A DNA stretch of 64,000 nucleotides from Botryotinia globosa. Its lineage: Eukaryota; Ascomycota; Leotiomycetes; Helotiales; Sclerotiniaceae. The stretch lies in NCBI GenBank assembly GCA_014898425.1, contig RCSZ01000002.1, positions 2,976,001 to 3,040,000 of the forward strand. Direction: 5' to 3'. The position numbers and the translations under genes were made by a program. Shown here piece after piece: positions 45,536 to 56,721 of this stretch (position 1 is its first letter; each line of letters opens with the position of its first letter). The notes beneath the pieces are model-generated. The model was not told where the DNA came from and ran no database searches. It was given only the letters and a program-made list of their open reading frames with translations.

Positions 45536-46911
45536 ATTTAATACTTAATTTTACTATAATACACTTGATGGAAACAACAGCACTTCAACCCTTTGCTAAA
45601 AAGTCTTCCAAATTTTACGAATCCGGTTTCCGAATTTAATCACACATTCTCAAATATACAAATCGATCTCTTCTATCCACAATACTTACTTGATTGTCAC
45701 CTGTATATTTACTCTATTTCAAACGACACTACTATACATACCAATCGCAAGATTTCTGCAAAAAGACCTGCATACCCTCGGGCGACCGAATCTTCTTATT
45801 TTGATATTTGCATCTCTTTATGTTAATTATACCCCTGGCGGCTAATTATATTCCTTACATTCGTTTGTTTCTTTTGTAGATGCGAAACATTTCTTTTCTG
45901 ACGGGAGTGGACAACTAGTTGGGATTGGTCAAAGCATCATTTATTTTGTGATACCATTTTCAGTTGGGAATTGGTAGGAGTGGTGTTAATTTTGGAAGTG
46001 TTATTTTATTTGTTTGGGCAGTAGGGTGTGGGTATCCCAGAGACAAGTAGGGAATACGTCTGTTTGGAGGATTACAAAGCATATCGATATATACACTTAA
46101 CATCACGCTGAAGCGAGGATGGAGGTAAACTTGGGGTCCGAGACATGTAAGAAAGGGGCTTTGGAATGGAGAGGGTTGTATTTGCAAACCAGATTGCTTT
46201 TCCGGGGCTGGGAAGGTTGATTTATCATGAACAAAAACATCAGATTGTACAACGATATTGTGTATAACCTCAAGTCTAGCAGACCAGGGGGAGTTAGAGG
46301 AGCCTTTATTTAACCCTGGAACCACCACGTTCTACATATAGTTCAGTACATATAGGTAGATGAAATCACTACTGCCAAAATTAATAACACATTTAATTCC
46401 CATCTTCGACCTTTTCCATGCTGTGTGGTTCCGTTAAGCTGGCAGGAGGCGTAGTTTGCAAATGGATAGGAGAAACAGAGATGTATAGGTCTCACTCGCG
46501 AACAGCTCTTTTCCGAGGCACCGAAGAATTCCATATCAAATCCCTTAGCTATCACAATTATCATCCTCTCAATATCTGATAATCTATTGAAATAGAATAG
46601 AGATGTCTTGAATAGATAAGAATTGCTATTACTATTGAGATGAGGGAGACAATCGTCGGTAATGGTGCGGGGGCTACAGCTTCGTGAAGCTTATACATTA
46701 TAGGAAGGGTCATCCGAAGAACTCCACTAGAATTTGATTATCATTGGCCTTATCTTTTCATCCCACCAAGCACCATACACCAAGCTGTAACCTTGACAGA
46801 CCTGTAAACCAACAATAAACAGAAGCAAAAAAACCCCGCATTTGCACCACCTATGGTGACTTCAATAAAAGAGCTTTGTACATCCTCTAGTCTTTGAACT
46901 TTCCTCTTCAG
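45536..46911. other. Intergenic, about 1.4 kb
   Basis: 3' flank of the bZIP gene and promoter of the aldehyde dehydrogenase gene. Minus-strand ORFs at 45960-46328 and 46343-46564 lack domain patterns. Confidence 0.4.
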
Positions 46912-48831
46912 ATGTTCAAAGTTATCCCTCCTCTGCAATCATATCTGCGTAATACAGCGTTTCAAAGATTCTCCTCGCAATTATCTAGTGCAGCTCCTCG
47001 AGTGAAGACCGAATTCTCTCCCAAGCCCTCTATCCTTCCATTACGACCTTATCACAGATCTTTCAGCAGTACATTTGCCAAGATGTCTGATCTTACTGTT
47101 GAGCTTACTGCCCCCAATGGCAAGAAATACGTTCAGCCAACTGGTCTATTCATTAACAACGAATGGGTCAAGAGTAGCACAGGTCAAAAGATTACATCTA
47201 TTAATCCCTCGTATGTCAAATTCTAACTCGGCATATTACGACTCTGCTAACTTCATGATCAGAGATGAATCAGAAATTGCCTCCGTATATGCTGCATCAG
47301 CAGAAGATGTCGATACCGCAGTCAAAGCAGCTCGAGCAGCTATGCGTAACCCTGAATGGCGCGATATGTCCCCTACTGATCGCGGTTCCCTCATGATTAA
47401 GCTATCCACTATCATTGCCGAACATACAGAACTACTTGCAACCATCGAAACTTGGGACAATGGAAAGATCTACAATGACGCTGTTGCGGATGTTAACGAG
47501 GTGGAAGCTGTTTTCAAATATTATGGTGGATATGCCGATAAGATACATGGACAAGTGATAGATACCGGTGTTGCAAAATTTGCATATACAATTAAGGAAC
47601 CAATAGGAGTATGTGGCCAAATTATTCCATGGAACTATCCATTGGGTATGGCTGCATGGAAATTAGGTCCCGCTTTGGCATGTGGTAATGCTGTTGTGAT
47701 GAAGGCTGCAGAACAAACTCCGTTGAGTATTCTTGTTCTCGCAAACTTAATTAAGGAAGCAGGCTTTCCACCAGGGGTGGTAAATATTTTGAACGGGTAT
47801 GGCAGAGAAGCGGGAGCTGCAATTGCAACACATCAAGACATTGATAAAGTGGCTTTTACCGGTAGCACTAGCACCGGAAAAGAAATTATGAAGATGGCTG
47901 CTGGCACCATGAAAAATATCACATTGGAGACGGGAGGAAAATCTCCCTTGATGATTTTCGAGGATGCAGATCTTGACCAGGCTGTCAAATGGGCGCATTT
48001 TGGTACGTTTTTATTCCGAACGCCACATGTCGTATCATGTTCTTTTCTCCTGTAGCACAATCCTTCAATTCTCCCATTTGCTAATCCGTCCTAGGTATCA
48101 TGTCTAACCAAGGTCAAATTTGCACCGCCACGTCTAGAATCCTCGTGCAGGATTCTATCTACGATAAGTTCATTGACGCCTTCAAGAAGCAAGTCAAAGA
48201 AGTTTCGGTCGTTGGTGATCCATTCGCCGAAACCACATTCCAAGGTCCACAAGTCACTAAAGCTCAGTACGACCGCGTACTAGGCTACGTTCAAATAGGT
48301 AAAGACGAAGGCGCCACACTACTCTCCGGAGGCGAAGCCTTCACAAACGCCCATCCTTCAGGCAAGGGATTCTTCATTACCCCCACTGTCTTCACAGATG
48401 TCAAGCCAAGCATGAGGATTTACAGAGAGGAAGTTTTTGGACCATTCTGTGCCATTGCTAGCTTCAAGACAGAAGAAGAAGCAGTGGAGATGGCTAATGA
48501 CACGACATATGGTCTTGGCTCGGCAATTTTCACCACTAATCTAGACAGAGCTCATAAGCTTGCCAGGAGAATCGAAGCGGGTATGGTTTGGATCAACAGC
48601 AGTCAAGATTCTGACTATAGGATTCCATTTGGAGGTGTAAAGCAATCCGGTATTGGGCGCGAGCTAGGTTCCGATGGCCTATTAGGTGATTATCCCTCTA
48701 TTTCCAATCAATCTCGTCATCTTTCGACGTCGTTCCGATTTGATTTCGATTTTTTACTGATTTTTTTTACACTTATTTTAGCTTATTCACAAGTCAAAGC
48801 CGTTCATATCAACTTGGGCACAAGACTATAG
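46912..48831 (+). CDS. NAD(P)-dependent aldehyde dehydrogenase, mitochondrial-type leader (559 aa, 4 exons)
   Basis: Exons 46912-47210, 47263-48002, 48095-48685 and 48782-48831. Donors are GTATGT, GTACGT and GTGATT; branches CTGCTAAC, GCTAAT and TACTGAT precede the acceptors. Frame is kept throughout. The first 57 residues are rich in Arg, Ser and hydrophobics without acids at the start (MFKVIPPLQSYLRNTAFQRF), a likely mitochondrial presequence; a second ATG at 47083 gives MSDLTVELTAPNGKKYVQPT, the usual cytosolic-form start. Core: GQIIPWNYPLGMAAWKLGPA, FTGSTSTGKEIMK (NAD pocket), LETGGKSP with catalytic Glu322, QGQICTATSRI with the nucleophile Cys356 (the canonical 34-residue spacing), EVFGPF, GMVWINSS, PFGGVKQSGIGRELG and the end VKAVHINLGTRL. 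It oxidises aldehydes such as acetaldehyde to acids. All key residues are present. Confidence 0.95.
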
Positions 48832-49175
48832 GCTGTATGCAAGCAAATAGGCTGTCAGGATGTTTTACTATGGGGGATGGGGTCATAGCCATCGTTGTCG
48901 TTGTCGTTGTCGTTGTCGTCGTCGTTGTCGTTGTCGTTGTCGTCGTCGTCGTCGCGTATATACATGATAAAAAGATACCAATATTTGAAGTTAAATTTTC
49001 CACAACACGAAGCTTTCTCTTACAGTCTACGATGGCTTGTTATATATCCATCAATTGTCAACCGTCAATGGCTTATTTGTTTTCTTTAAATAATTTATAT
49101 CTCATTTACATTTTTCAGAAACAAACATCTCAACAATACGTGGACGTTCGTTGCATCTTACGTTAATTTACATGC
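48832..49175. other. Intergenic with trinucleotide repeat
   Basis: 3' flank of the aldehyde dehydrogenase gene. It contains the TCGTTG/TCG repeat; ORFs reading Val or Thr runs across it are repeat artefacts. Confidence 0.55.
48892..48955. repeat. (TCGTTG)n/(TCG)n microsatellite
   Basis: About 64 bases of TCG and TTG triplets just downstream of the aldehyde dehydrogenase stop, seen directly. Confidence 0.92.
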
Positions 49176-49508
49176 TCAAAATTCTTCACTTCCGTCTCTA
49201 CTAACAATTTGAGCAAAAGCATTAAATACTCCACTAAAATAATGAATTTTCAAAACTTGGCTAGCCAGGCCGCCGCCTTTGCGGCGCGCCCCACGTATCG
49301 TGTATGCTTTGAATATACATACTCTCCATCTTTCAGCACATCTCCACTTTCTGAACTCCCTGAAAGCTTCCATTTCGGCGTTCTTACGGACTCTCACTTG
49401 CTCCTTTCTCATGTGAAACTCGTTCCAATGTTCGCGAGGGACTCCTGGCAGAGTTGCGGTAGCCATCTCTAAAGTTTCCTTATCGTCTGTTGGTGGGATG
49501 AATGCCAT
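49176..49508 (-). CDS. Possible small unknown protein, 5' end uncertain
   Basis: From the ATG at 49508 the frame encodes 110 residues starting MAFIPPTDDKETLEMATATL, then PGVPREHWNEFHMRKEQVRV with an Arg/Lys-rich helical part, which reads like real protein. The same frame is open back to 49622. An upstream minus-strand exon may start at 49690 (MVGNNTELISLDEDLERIYK), but no canonical intron joins the two in phase: the best donor/acceptor pairs are under 50 nt or out of frame. It could be a short gene, or a decayed longer one. No family recognised. Confidence 0.4.
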   Translation of the reverse strand: MAFIPPTDDKETLEMATATLPGVPREHWNEFHMRKEQVRVRKNAEMEAFREFRKWRCAERWRVCIFKAYTIRGARRKGGGLASQVLKIHYFSGVFNAFAQIVSRDGSEEF

Positions 49509-49924
49509 CTCATACGTGTAGGAGTGGTATTCTTCGTGGTTTTTTTCGCTATGTTTTCTGTTAAAGTGATAAGAGGCTAACGCTAAAATCCAGGAATATC
49601 GACACTTCCTTGGGTAAGACACATGATATGCTTGTAAATCCTTTCAAGATCTTCATCAAGAGAGATCAACTCAGTATTATTTCCTACCATTTTGATTCTA
49701 ATGGACTGGTTACTTGGATACTCTTGTACAGGTATAAAAATTCGGGTACATAAGAGGGCGGGCATGTTTACCGAGAATGATCGCTTAAGGATTCCTTATT
49801 AAAATATCCTCTTACTATTTCTCCAAATCACCTTTGACCTCCAAATCTTCCTCTTATTTTTCCACGACACTCTCGATCTTTAATTCTTCTGCTTAAACCT
49901 CCATACCGCTTTCGATCTATAAAG
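49509..49924. other. Possible upstream exon and divergent promoter
   Basis: Holds a minus-strand stretch coding for MVGNNTELISLDEDLERIYK (from 49690) that may belong to the gene at 49176-49508, then pyrimidine-rich sequence before the plus-strand pseudogene at 49925. Confidence 0.4.
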
Positions 49925-50729
49925 ATGGGTTTTGTGCCACCACCATTGATCACTCATGACCGCGATTTCCATGCGACTGTGTCAGATTTCCTCACTGCAA
50001 ACCAGTTACCCAAAATTGAAGGCCAGCAAAAGAGGTTGAAAGTCAAAGTGGAGTATACTGCCGATCTGCCCTACGACAATAAGCCTTGTCAAGTCTGTAT
50101 ACTTGCTTCAGAGAGCCATTGACCCTGATGAATACGCTCGCATACAGCCTGCATCTCTCACCCAGTATTCTGGCAATAGCCACGACCGTGCGCACTACCG
50201 TCGTGCTGTCAACGCATACGCGTCGCAATTGGAGCGAGATATTCTGGAAAGAATGCGAAATGTGACCTCGAGCATGATTGCAGAGGCTATTTACACAGAC
50301 GAGTCCAGAGAAATTTGTCGGTCGGAAAACGCCAGGCACGACCTAGAATTGTTCTTTGCGCGATCTGCAACTAACGACCAGCTTCATTACGTGTATAGCA
50401 GGCTTTGGACGGCCGTCGACTTTGGATTTGTGATGGACAACAGTGTTCGTCCTAATGCGCAGGAGGAGCAAGTCTGAAAGGGCGTCCGTCAAATGATAAA
50501 ATGGGGCTTTGGGTTTGCGGCAGCTGATTACTTCAACCTTTGCATTCAGAGAATCGGGATCCCGATCTTTTTTTCCCATGATGAAGACGAAGATAATGAA
50601 AGTTTGGACAGCCACACATCGGTGAATGAAGGGCGTGAACGTTGGGAGGATCATGACGCGGTCGATTATGACAATGAGCAGGCAAGAAGTATATACAAAG
50701 GTGGTTGGCGCCAGTTGGTGGCCAACTAG
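49925..50729 (+). pseudogene. Unknown protein gene broken by a frameshift and a stop
   Basis: The ATG at 49925 opens MGFVPPPLITHDRDFHATVS...LKVKVEYTADLPYDNKPCQV. Near 50092-50100 the coding signal jumps one frame, to YLLQRAIDPDEYARIQPASL, with no room for an intron; the extra bases look like a 4-base insertion near TCTG. The new frame runs to ...RPNAQEEQV, meets TGA at 50475-50477 where TGG (Trp) would fit, and continues in the same frame as KGVRQMIKWGFGFAAADYF to a natural-looking stop at 50729. The rebuilt length would be about 265 residues, hydrophilic, with an acidic tail. The family is not recognised. Two independent lesions argue for a pseudogene. Confidence 0.6.
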
Positions 50730-51198
50730 AACATGGCTACATACTTATAAGGCAACTTGAAAGTCATTTCAAAGGATGCGGAGCGCCTTCCAGCGACGGA
50801 GATGTTCGACCCTGGCAGAAATAGGGAGCTCTGAGAACAGGGTCTTGCTCGGTAAGAAAAAGAATCATAGTGATTATTCAAAAATTCAGCTTGTCATTTT
50901 TGCATAGTTAGATAATAATTGCGAATTGAGAAAATGTGATCAAAACGCCCTCGAATATCAAAACTTTATTGTTCAAGTAGCATTTGGAGAATTGATTAGT
51001 AATTGTTCGAAGTATTTGGATTTATGATTAGCGCTTGGTTTGTATATCACATTATAAATGCTTGTTTGTGAGATCACCAGATCCGAGCAAAAGGTTATTT
51101 CATCCTCAGATTACATGGTGATTACATAATTAAATAGGCTTTTTGGCCTTGATTTCGAGGCAGGACTTTTCGAAGCTTTAAAATGAAGTGTTTCCCAT
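50730..51198. other. Intergenic
   Basis: Nothing supported; moderately AT-rich between a plus-strand and a minus-strand decayed gene. Confidence 0.4.
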
Positions 51199-52224
51199 CT
51201 AGTGACTTCTGGAGGATTCCAAGTCATTCGGAGGACTGAAACCTAGCCGACAATCAATCTGTTGGACGACGACATTGTTCTCCTCATCTGAACCCAATTC
51301 GTTGTTATGGACCCAAACAACCGGGCTGGTATCGTCAGCATTGCTGTCCACTATCATCGCTGCGGCGGGCGCGGAGTTGCCATCTGCAGAAGGATGTTGT
51401 GATGCCATAGCTCCCAATTCCAGTCTAAAGAGTGTTAACAGAGGTCGTACACAGGGGACCTGACACTAACCTTTGGCGTGCTATTTTTTCGAAACCAGGA
51501 TCTCCAGAGCGTCAATCGTGTGATAAACTGACCAGTTGTTCCATGACGGCATCAATTGACGTTAGGTCGCACCATCTGGTCAGCTAGCTGGTGCAAAGAA
51601 TGATGTAAGCTTCTCGGTGATCTGAGTTCCATAGTCGGGAGTCGCATTCCCAGTCCGGCCTTCTTTTTCTGCATATAATATCCCTTTCAATTTCGTGGAA
51701 AGTATCTCGCGCATTCCTTGAGCCTTGATTGCACCAAGTCTTGCCATACAATTCATCAGCATCAAGTTGCATGAAAAGCGAAAGTGATATGGCAATGCAT
51801 CTCTGCCACATTGTAGATCGACGCCATCGGTCTGTCTTGGAACGAAGCCCACCCCTAATATATCGAAAAAATCATTTAGTTTTCGAACTGCGGGAATGAT
51901 GTGAATCCAATTGAGGGGAGATCAATCTTGCCAATCAGACTTCCAATTACTTTCTTACACAAGGGGATGGTGTTGGAACTTCTTTTCACAATGATCGCTC
52001 CACAGGCAGATCTTGCTCGAACATAGTCTTCAAGATACCTTAAGTGGGACTTGTCGCGGGCCTGCAAAGCCCTCTCTAGAGACTTTGTGGCAGACTAAAA
52101 TTTGAAAGTGAATTAGGCCTTGCCCCAAGGCTTCTATTTGGTGTATCTGGCCGTATGCGATTGTTTCGGAAGCTTTGAGGCGATCTCTTTCATGCTTATT
52201 GCCACAACTCCAGTCAACTATCAT
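51199..52224 (-). pseudogene. Fragmentary, possibly decayed multi-exon gene
   Basis: Protein-like segments follow each other on the minus strand: MIVDWSCGNKHERDRLKASE (from 52224), SATKSLERALQARDKSHLRY to SIGFTSFPQF (about 52097-51876), then two competing frames (51852-51580), and finally FEKIARQR joined by a good intron (donor GTTAGT, GTTAACAC branch, acceptor TTTAG, about 51423-51473) to LELGAMASQHPSADGNS... ending at 51199. The connections between the earlier segments need introns shorter than 40 nt or lack donors, which suggests decay. Family unknown. Only the last junction is convincing. Confidence 0.35.
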
Positions 52225-54360
52225 TTTTGAAACAACTAAATATCTGAAACGTATTTAGTGTTTCAGAGGATTGGAAAGCTCCAATTTAACTCAGGAATGA
52301 AGGATCACTGATTGTCCAACTGCAATGGAGACTTTAGAACTCCTACTTGAAAGTGACCGAAATCCATTAGCATTTGTTAGACCTTGGTTGTACCCAATCA
52401 GATCATCCAGCACAGCAAAAGAAGCTAACTCTTTGCTCTCGTTATTCTTGCTTAATTTCGTCCCGGAATTGGTGGCCTTGAAGTTTGAGGCCTCAAAGAC
52501 GTACCTGAATGTCCTAAGCTTGTCGAGCTGGTGACAGTCTACGGTAGCAATGTCCAGTCTGTGATATTTCTCTTAAAGTTGAAACGAAATTCCCTCTTTA
52601 TCCGCTCGAGTGGCGCATTTTATGTGCCTGGCCCTGACTCTCACCATCACACGTCTGCAGCCGAAAATCTTGCAGTGAGTTGCACCATTGGTCTGCCCCA
52701 GAGTTTCGATTGTTATTTGGGTAATTCTCTCAAGCTGTGGCCATCTGCCACTTTCTCAGTTATTGATCCACAAAGTCCCTTCTTTCTTGCTCCCCTTGAA
52801 GAACCCTAGTGGGCCCACCGTTCGTGATCAACACCTAATATAAAGACAAAGCGAACCAGAAAGAAGATCTATAAGTCATTGCCAGACTTTCCTGCATAAT
52901 TTTAAATGTTCATTCGGCTATAGGAGGAGTGTGGAGGTTGTTGAGGGGTTTCATCTCGAATTGTTTGCAGCGGCCATTAGCATGATCAACTGTCGAAGTG
53001 CTGACGGGTTTTCTTTCTTCCAAGGGACTTGATGATCTTTTCTCCAAAATCTTGCGTTTCGTATATGCAAAGTACACCTCTGTCAAACGCTACCTTTTTA
53101 AATTGCGGGAGGGGACTCCTTGATATTGCAGTGAGCCATGCTTCAGTATAGGAACTGGGGTCGTGGGTGTGAATTCCAAATATTCGTATTCGTATAATCT
53201 AAATAATCTATGGGTGCCAAGCTTCTTTCTGGACCATCTCTCTAGACTGCCCTGGTCACTTCTCCTTAACGAGCGTGGTCATTGTGTACAAAATTAAACA
53301 ATTTGTTATCGAAGTGTTGTGTCTCCCAGCTGAAGGGAAGACTGGATCGAAGAATGATATGAAATTGTGAGGATTCGTATTCCAATAATCAGTTTCTGTT
53401 CTATTGAGCTCAGTCAATTCTCTCAATTGGGCCGATATGCCGTTACCACACTGTCATGTAAGCGGCTGCCAATGGGTCTTGTAAAACTTGATAATATATC
53501 AAGCTGGAATGGACTGGGTCGTCATTTTCATCTGAATTGCTCAACCCATGTGTGTGGGAATCGTCGAATTTAATACCGCTTGGACGGTGTCAATGAAAGT
53601 ATTGATTGCCTCACTCTAGCGGACAACGAGTTTATCCTATGCTAGATTATGGATTGTGACCTCCAATCTCGGTGGTGATATGTGTTTTGAGACATAGCTG
53701 TCGCGGTTGGCTCGTCTGGGCACTCCAAAGGAAGCGTTCCGCGGGGCATGGTTTTGATAGTTTCTACAGTTTTCTTCCCAAGGTACAATGTCGCGATCAA
53801 GTACTTCTTCATCTCTTAGTGGCGTTTAGGAAAATTGAACAGGGTAGGAACGAAGCACCCCTTTGCAATTTTCTTGAAGACTGCAAGGAAGGAGCAATGA
53901 TACTCGCATTACTCATGAAAAGCAAGAATGTTTGAAGGAAAATAAAGAAGGTCACTGAGCTTGTACCCGCGTCTATCTATGTAGAGCCTTGCCAAGAAAC
54001 TTGTACGTTATGTCCTTTCCACGTACCAGATATATTAATAACAAAATGACTTCAAACACGGGATGAGGGTATTGACTATTCATATGCAAGTTATATCAAA
54101 AAGCTTCCTTGCAATTGCAGAAATGATTGCCTTTCAAAAGTTGGGGTTATGTTTGGCATTTTGACTTTGATTTAAGTTTCGGCATGTCCATATACTTCTG
54201 GCTGGCCTCACTTCTATCGATTGAAAAGGATCGGAGTTCATGCGGCATACAAACTCTCAAGTCGCTTCAATGCTTTAGTATCCTGCCGGTGCCATAGTAA
54301 CCTAGCATCGATAAATATCTGTATCTCAGGATGTAAGGTTTGGCTAAGATGCTGATCACT
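52225..54360. other. Intergenic, about 2.1 kb, no clear gene
   Basis: Plus-strand ORFs at 52325-52534 and 52531-52809 touch in different frames, and one at 53672-53935 stands alone; none shows a family pattern. They may be remnants. Confidence 0.35.
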
Positions 54361-54744
54361 CTACAGACGCTGAAGATATTCACACGTGGTGTATCTTCGG
54401 ACGGAAGATTTGTAGGAATTTTTTAGAGAAATGAACGCCTGTTCCAGATCCCTCCATTTTTGGTTTCCGGAGACTAGACCTCCAAAAAACACACATCCGC
54501 AAACCGAGGCTTCGGTACCTTGGTGAAGGCGTTCAACGCATAAAAACAGTAGATGATCTGCATTAATCAACTTCAAGCTGCCAACAAAGATTGTCGATAT
54601 TACTTGTGGATCAACCCGCATGTCAAGCGCTGTGGCCAGGCATAATAGGGAACTAGATCCGAACATATACAATGTAGGGATCGTCGATCGCCCACCGAAA
54701 CTGAGAATATGAAACATGGAGTAGATTATCGACTTGATATTCAT
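54361..54744 (-). CDS. Doubtful ORF abutting the pogo-like element (127 aa)
   Basis: The ORF reads MNIKSIIYSMFHILSFGGRS...GNQKWRDLEQAFISLKNSYK and is moderately protein-like. Its first codon overlaps the TA target site of the neighbouring element, so any upstream coding part has been separated from it by the insertion. No family recognised. Confidence 0.25.
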   Translation of the reverse strand: MNIKSIIYSMFHILSFGGRSTIPTLYMFGSSSLLCLATALDMRVDPQVISTIFVGSLKLINADHLLFLCVERLHQGTEASVCGCVFFGGLVSGNQKWRDLEQAFISLKNSYKSSVRRYTTCEYLQRL

Positions 54745-54745
54745 A

Positions 54746-55378
54746 CAGCAAAACCTCTCTATAAGGATATCGGTTTTTGTAGTCTTTTTTAAGGATATAT
54801 AGAGGTATTTTTATATAGAGGTTTATAAATAAAAATAAAAATTAATAATTAAAATAAAAGTTTGATAAATACTATTAAATAATATAAAGCTTTTTATATA
54901 ATATCTCCTTTATAATTTTCTTCAAAAGTATTTTAAAATCTATATTATTGTTACTTTTTTGAACAAACAAATCTAACTCTTCTAATGCTTTTATAGTTTC
55001 TTTATATAATATATATATGAAAAACTTTTCATCTTTAATATTATTTTCAATCTCCCTTTTAATTATATTCACTGTGATTAATTGATAATATTATTTTTAT
55101 TATGATTTTTAATATATATTTTTTGAGAATAAATAAATTTGTTTATAAATATCAAAAATATTAGAAAAAAAAAGGAAAAAAAAAAAATCAATGCGAATTA
55201 TTTGATTGGTGTGTATAGAATATATGTAATCTTGGGATCGAGAAACATAAGGATATCTTAACAAAGAGGTTCTAAGGATATAGGTCATTTATAAACTTGA
55301 AATTTTTTGGGATTTAAAAAAACTGAGGATAATAGAGGTTATTCTTATAGGGGGGATCCTTATAAAGAGATTTTGCTG
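54746..55378. mobile_element. Pogo/Tc1-like non-autonomous element (633 bases, TA duplication)
   Basis: The left end reads CAGCAAAACCTCTCTATAAG and the right end is its near-perfect reverse complement (CTTATAAAGAGATTTTGCTG), with TA on both outer sides (54744-54745 and 55379-55380). CAGYAAAACCTCTATA-type ends and TA target sites are known for the pogo/Tigger group of Tc1-mariner elements. The interior is extremely AT-rich (RIP-like). A minus-strand ORF at 54875-55072 with IKALEELDLFVQK may be a trace of transposase, or chance. No DDE catalytic domain is present. Confidence 0.78.
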
Positions 55379-55380
55379 TA

Positions 55381-56721
55381 CCTCCAAAGATTCAAGCATG
55401 AACCTGAACACCTTTAACTTGTATGCACGGTCTCGTTCCGAGATATGTCTCGGCATCGAGGGCATGCAATCGTAACGCCAAGAGCGGACCCGCTAAGGAT
55501 AATTCCCCTCTCCTTCATTTATGTCACAGCTCCATCCGCCCACTTCGCATCTATCCATCAATCACATTACTCCCGAGTAACATTACCGTGCCGTCCCGTC
55601 CATCACCTTGATCTCGACCTCCCACTAAGCAACGTTTAGAATTGCTTAATTTCATTTCCACTGCCTCAATCACTTGATTCCACCAATCCGCAAATAATTC
55701 CTCCATACTCCACTCTGTCCCTATCATCTCTCTTACTTGGCACTTGACGGGATCCAGTTCAACTACCGAGACTCGAGCGAGAGAAAGCACAATTTTATGT
55801 TTAAGTTTAAGCCAAGCTTTTTCTCGTATATGCGAGAAAATGCTTGGTGTATCTGCAACTGAGGCATCTCCACAATTCTATATCGCATCGCGAAAGATAA
55901 TCCCACTTTCGGAGTTAGAATATCGTTTGTTTGGTGTCTTTGCTTTCCATGGCTTATTTTGGGGACCGGTGTGATTGGAGATGAACGGTGCATATGTAGA
56001 TCGATGTAAAACAGAAGGACTTTTGTGCCTTGTGCATTTGTTGTATATTAATCTGTGCGTTTAAACAAGTGACTGCACATATGTCTATATGTGAAAACAT
56101 GACGTGACGTCGAAGTACATCCAAATTGTCAAGTAATAACAAATTGAAGTATGAAGACAAACCTGTTGTGGTAGAGATCAAGAATTTAAATAGTTTTTTG
56201 TACGGACTGAGGGGGTTACCCGGAGCAAATGCATTCACTAATCCACGACGTGTAATCAACGTACACAATATCAAACATTGCTCATATTGTCTATAAAGTT
56301 TCTTTCCTATGACATAATTCATAATTCGTAATTCATAAGATAAAGGGCGCAGGCATAACATGATTGAGTGGACATTCTTCATTTTCCGCATCCGTGACGC
56401 CCACTTGCTCCAACATTTTTTTTTCATATCCATACCAGCCCGCGACCAATACCCATTATTCCTGCCGACCACCCGCTCGATGCACCAGAAGCCCCTCCAG
56501 TAAATAAAATCAACTACTAAACACAATCGCTCTCCAGATTATGTAAAGGAACCGAGCATTGTGGCTATAATAAACATGTAAAGAAAAAAAGGCCTGGTAT
56601 GGCACGACGTACTTGAAAGACATGACTAATATGACATGAGCAACAATGGATATCATCGTAATAACAGAAAACAGGTAGTCGTCAAGTCGTCATAAACAAA
56701 TACCCCAACCATATAGACAAC
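55381..56721. other. Intergenic, about 1.3 kb
   Basis: No supported gene. Contains a strong hairpin (55812-55847). Minus-strand ORF 55954-56526 has no domain pattern and probably overlaps the 3' UTR of the Zn2Cys6 gene. Confidence 0.4.
55812..55847. repeat. Hairpin-forming inverted repeat
   Basis: CCAAGCTTTTTCTCG, a 6-base spacer, then CGAGAAAATGCTTGG: 15-base arms with one mismatch. Seen directly. It might be the end of a small repeat or an RNA hairpin; function unknown. Confidence 0.6.

Noticed and set aside
48809..49166. ORFs encoding poly-Thr (minus) and poly-Val (plus) proteins
   Set aside because: They are simply translations of the TCGTTG/TCG microsatellite downstream of the aldehyde dehydrogenase.
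54875..55072. ORF inside the pogo-like element as a transposase gene
   Set aside because: Only 65 codons, AT-driven Ile/Lys/Asn composition, no DDE motif; kept as a possible trace only.
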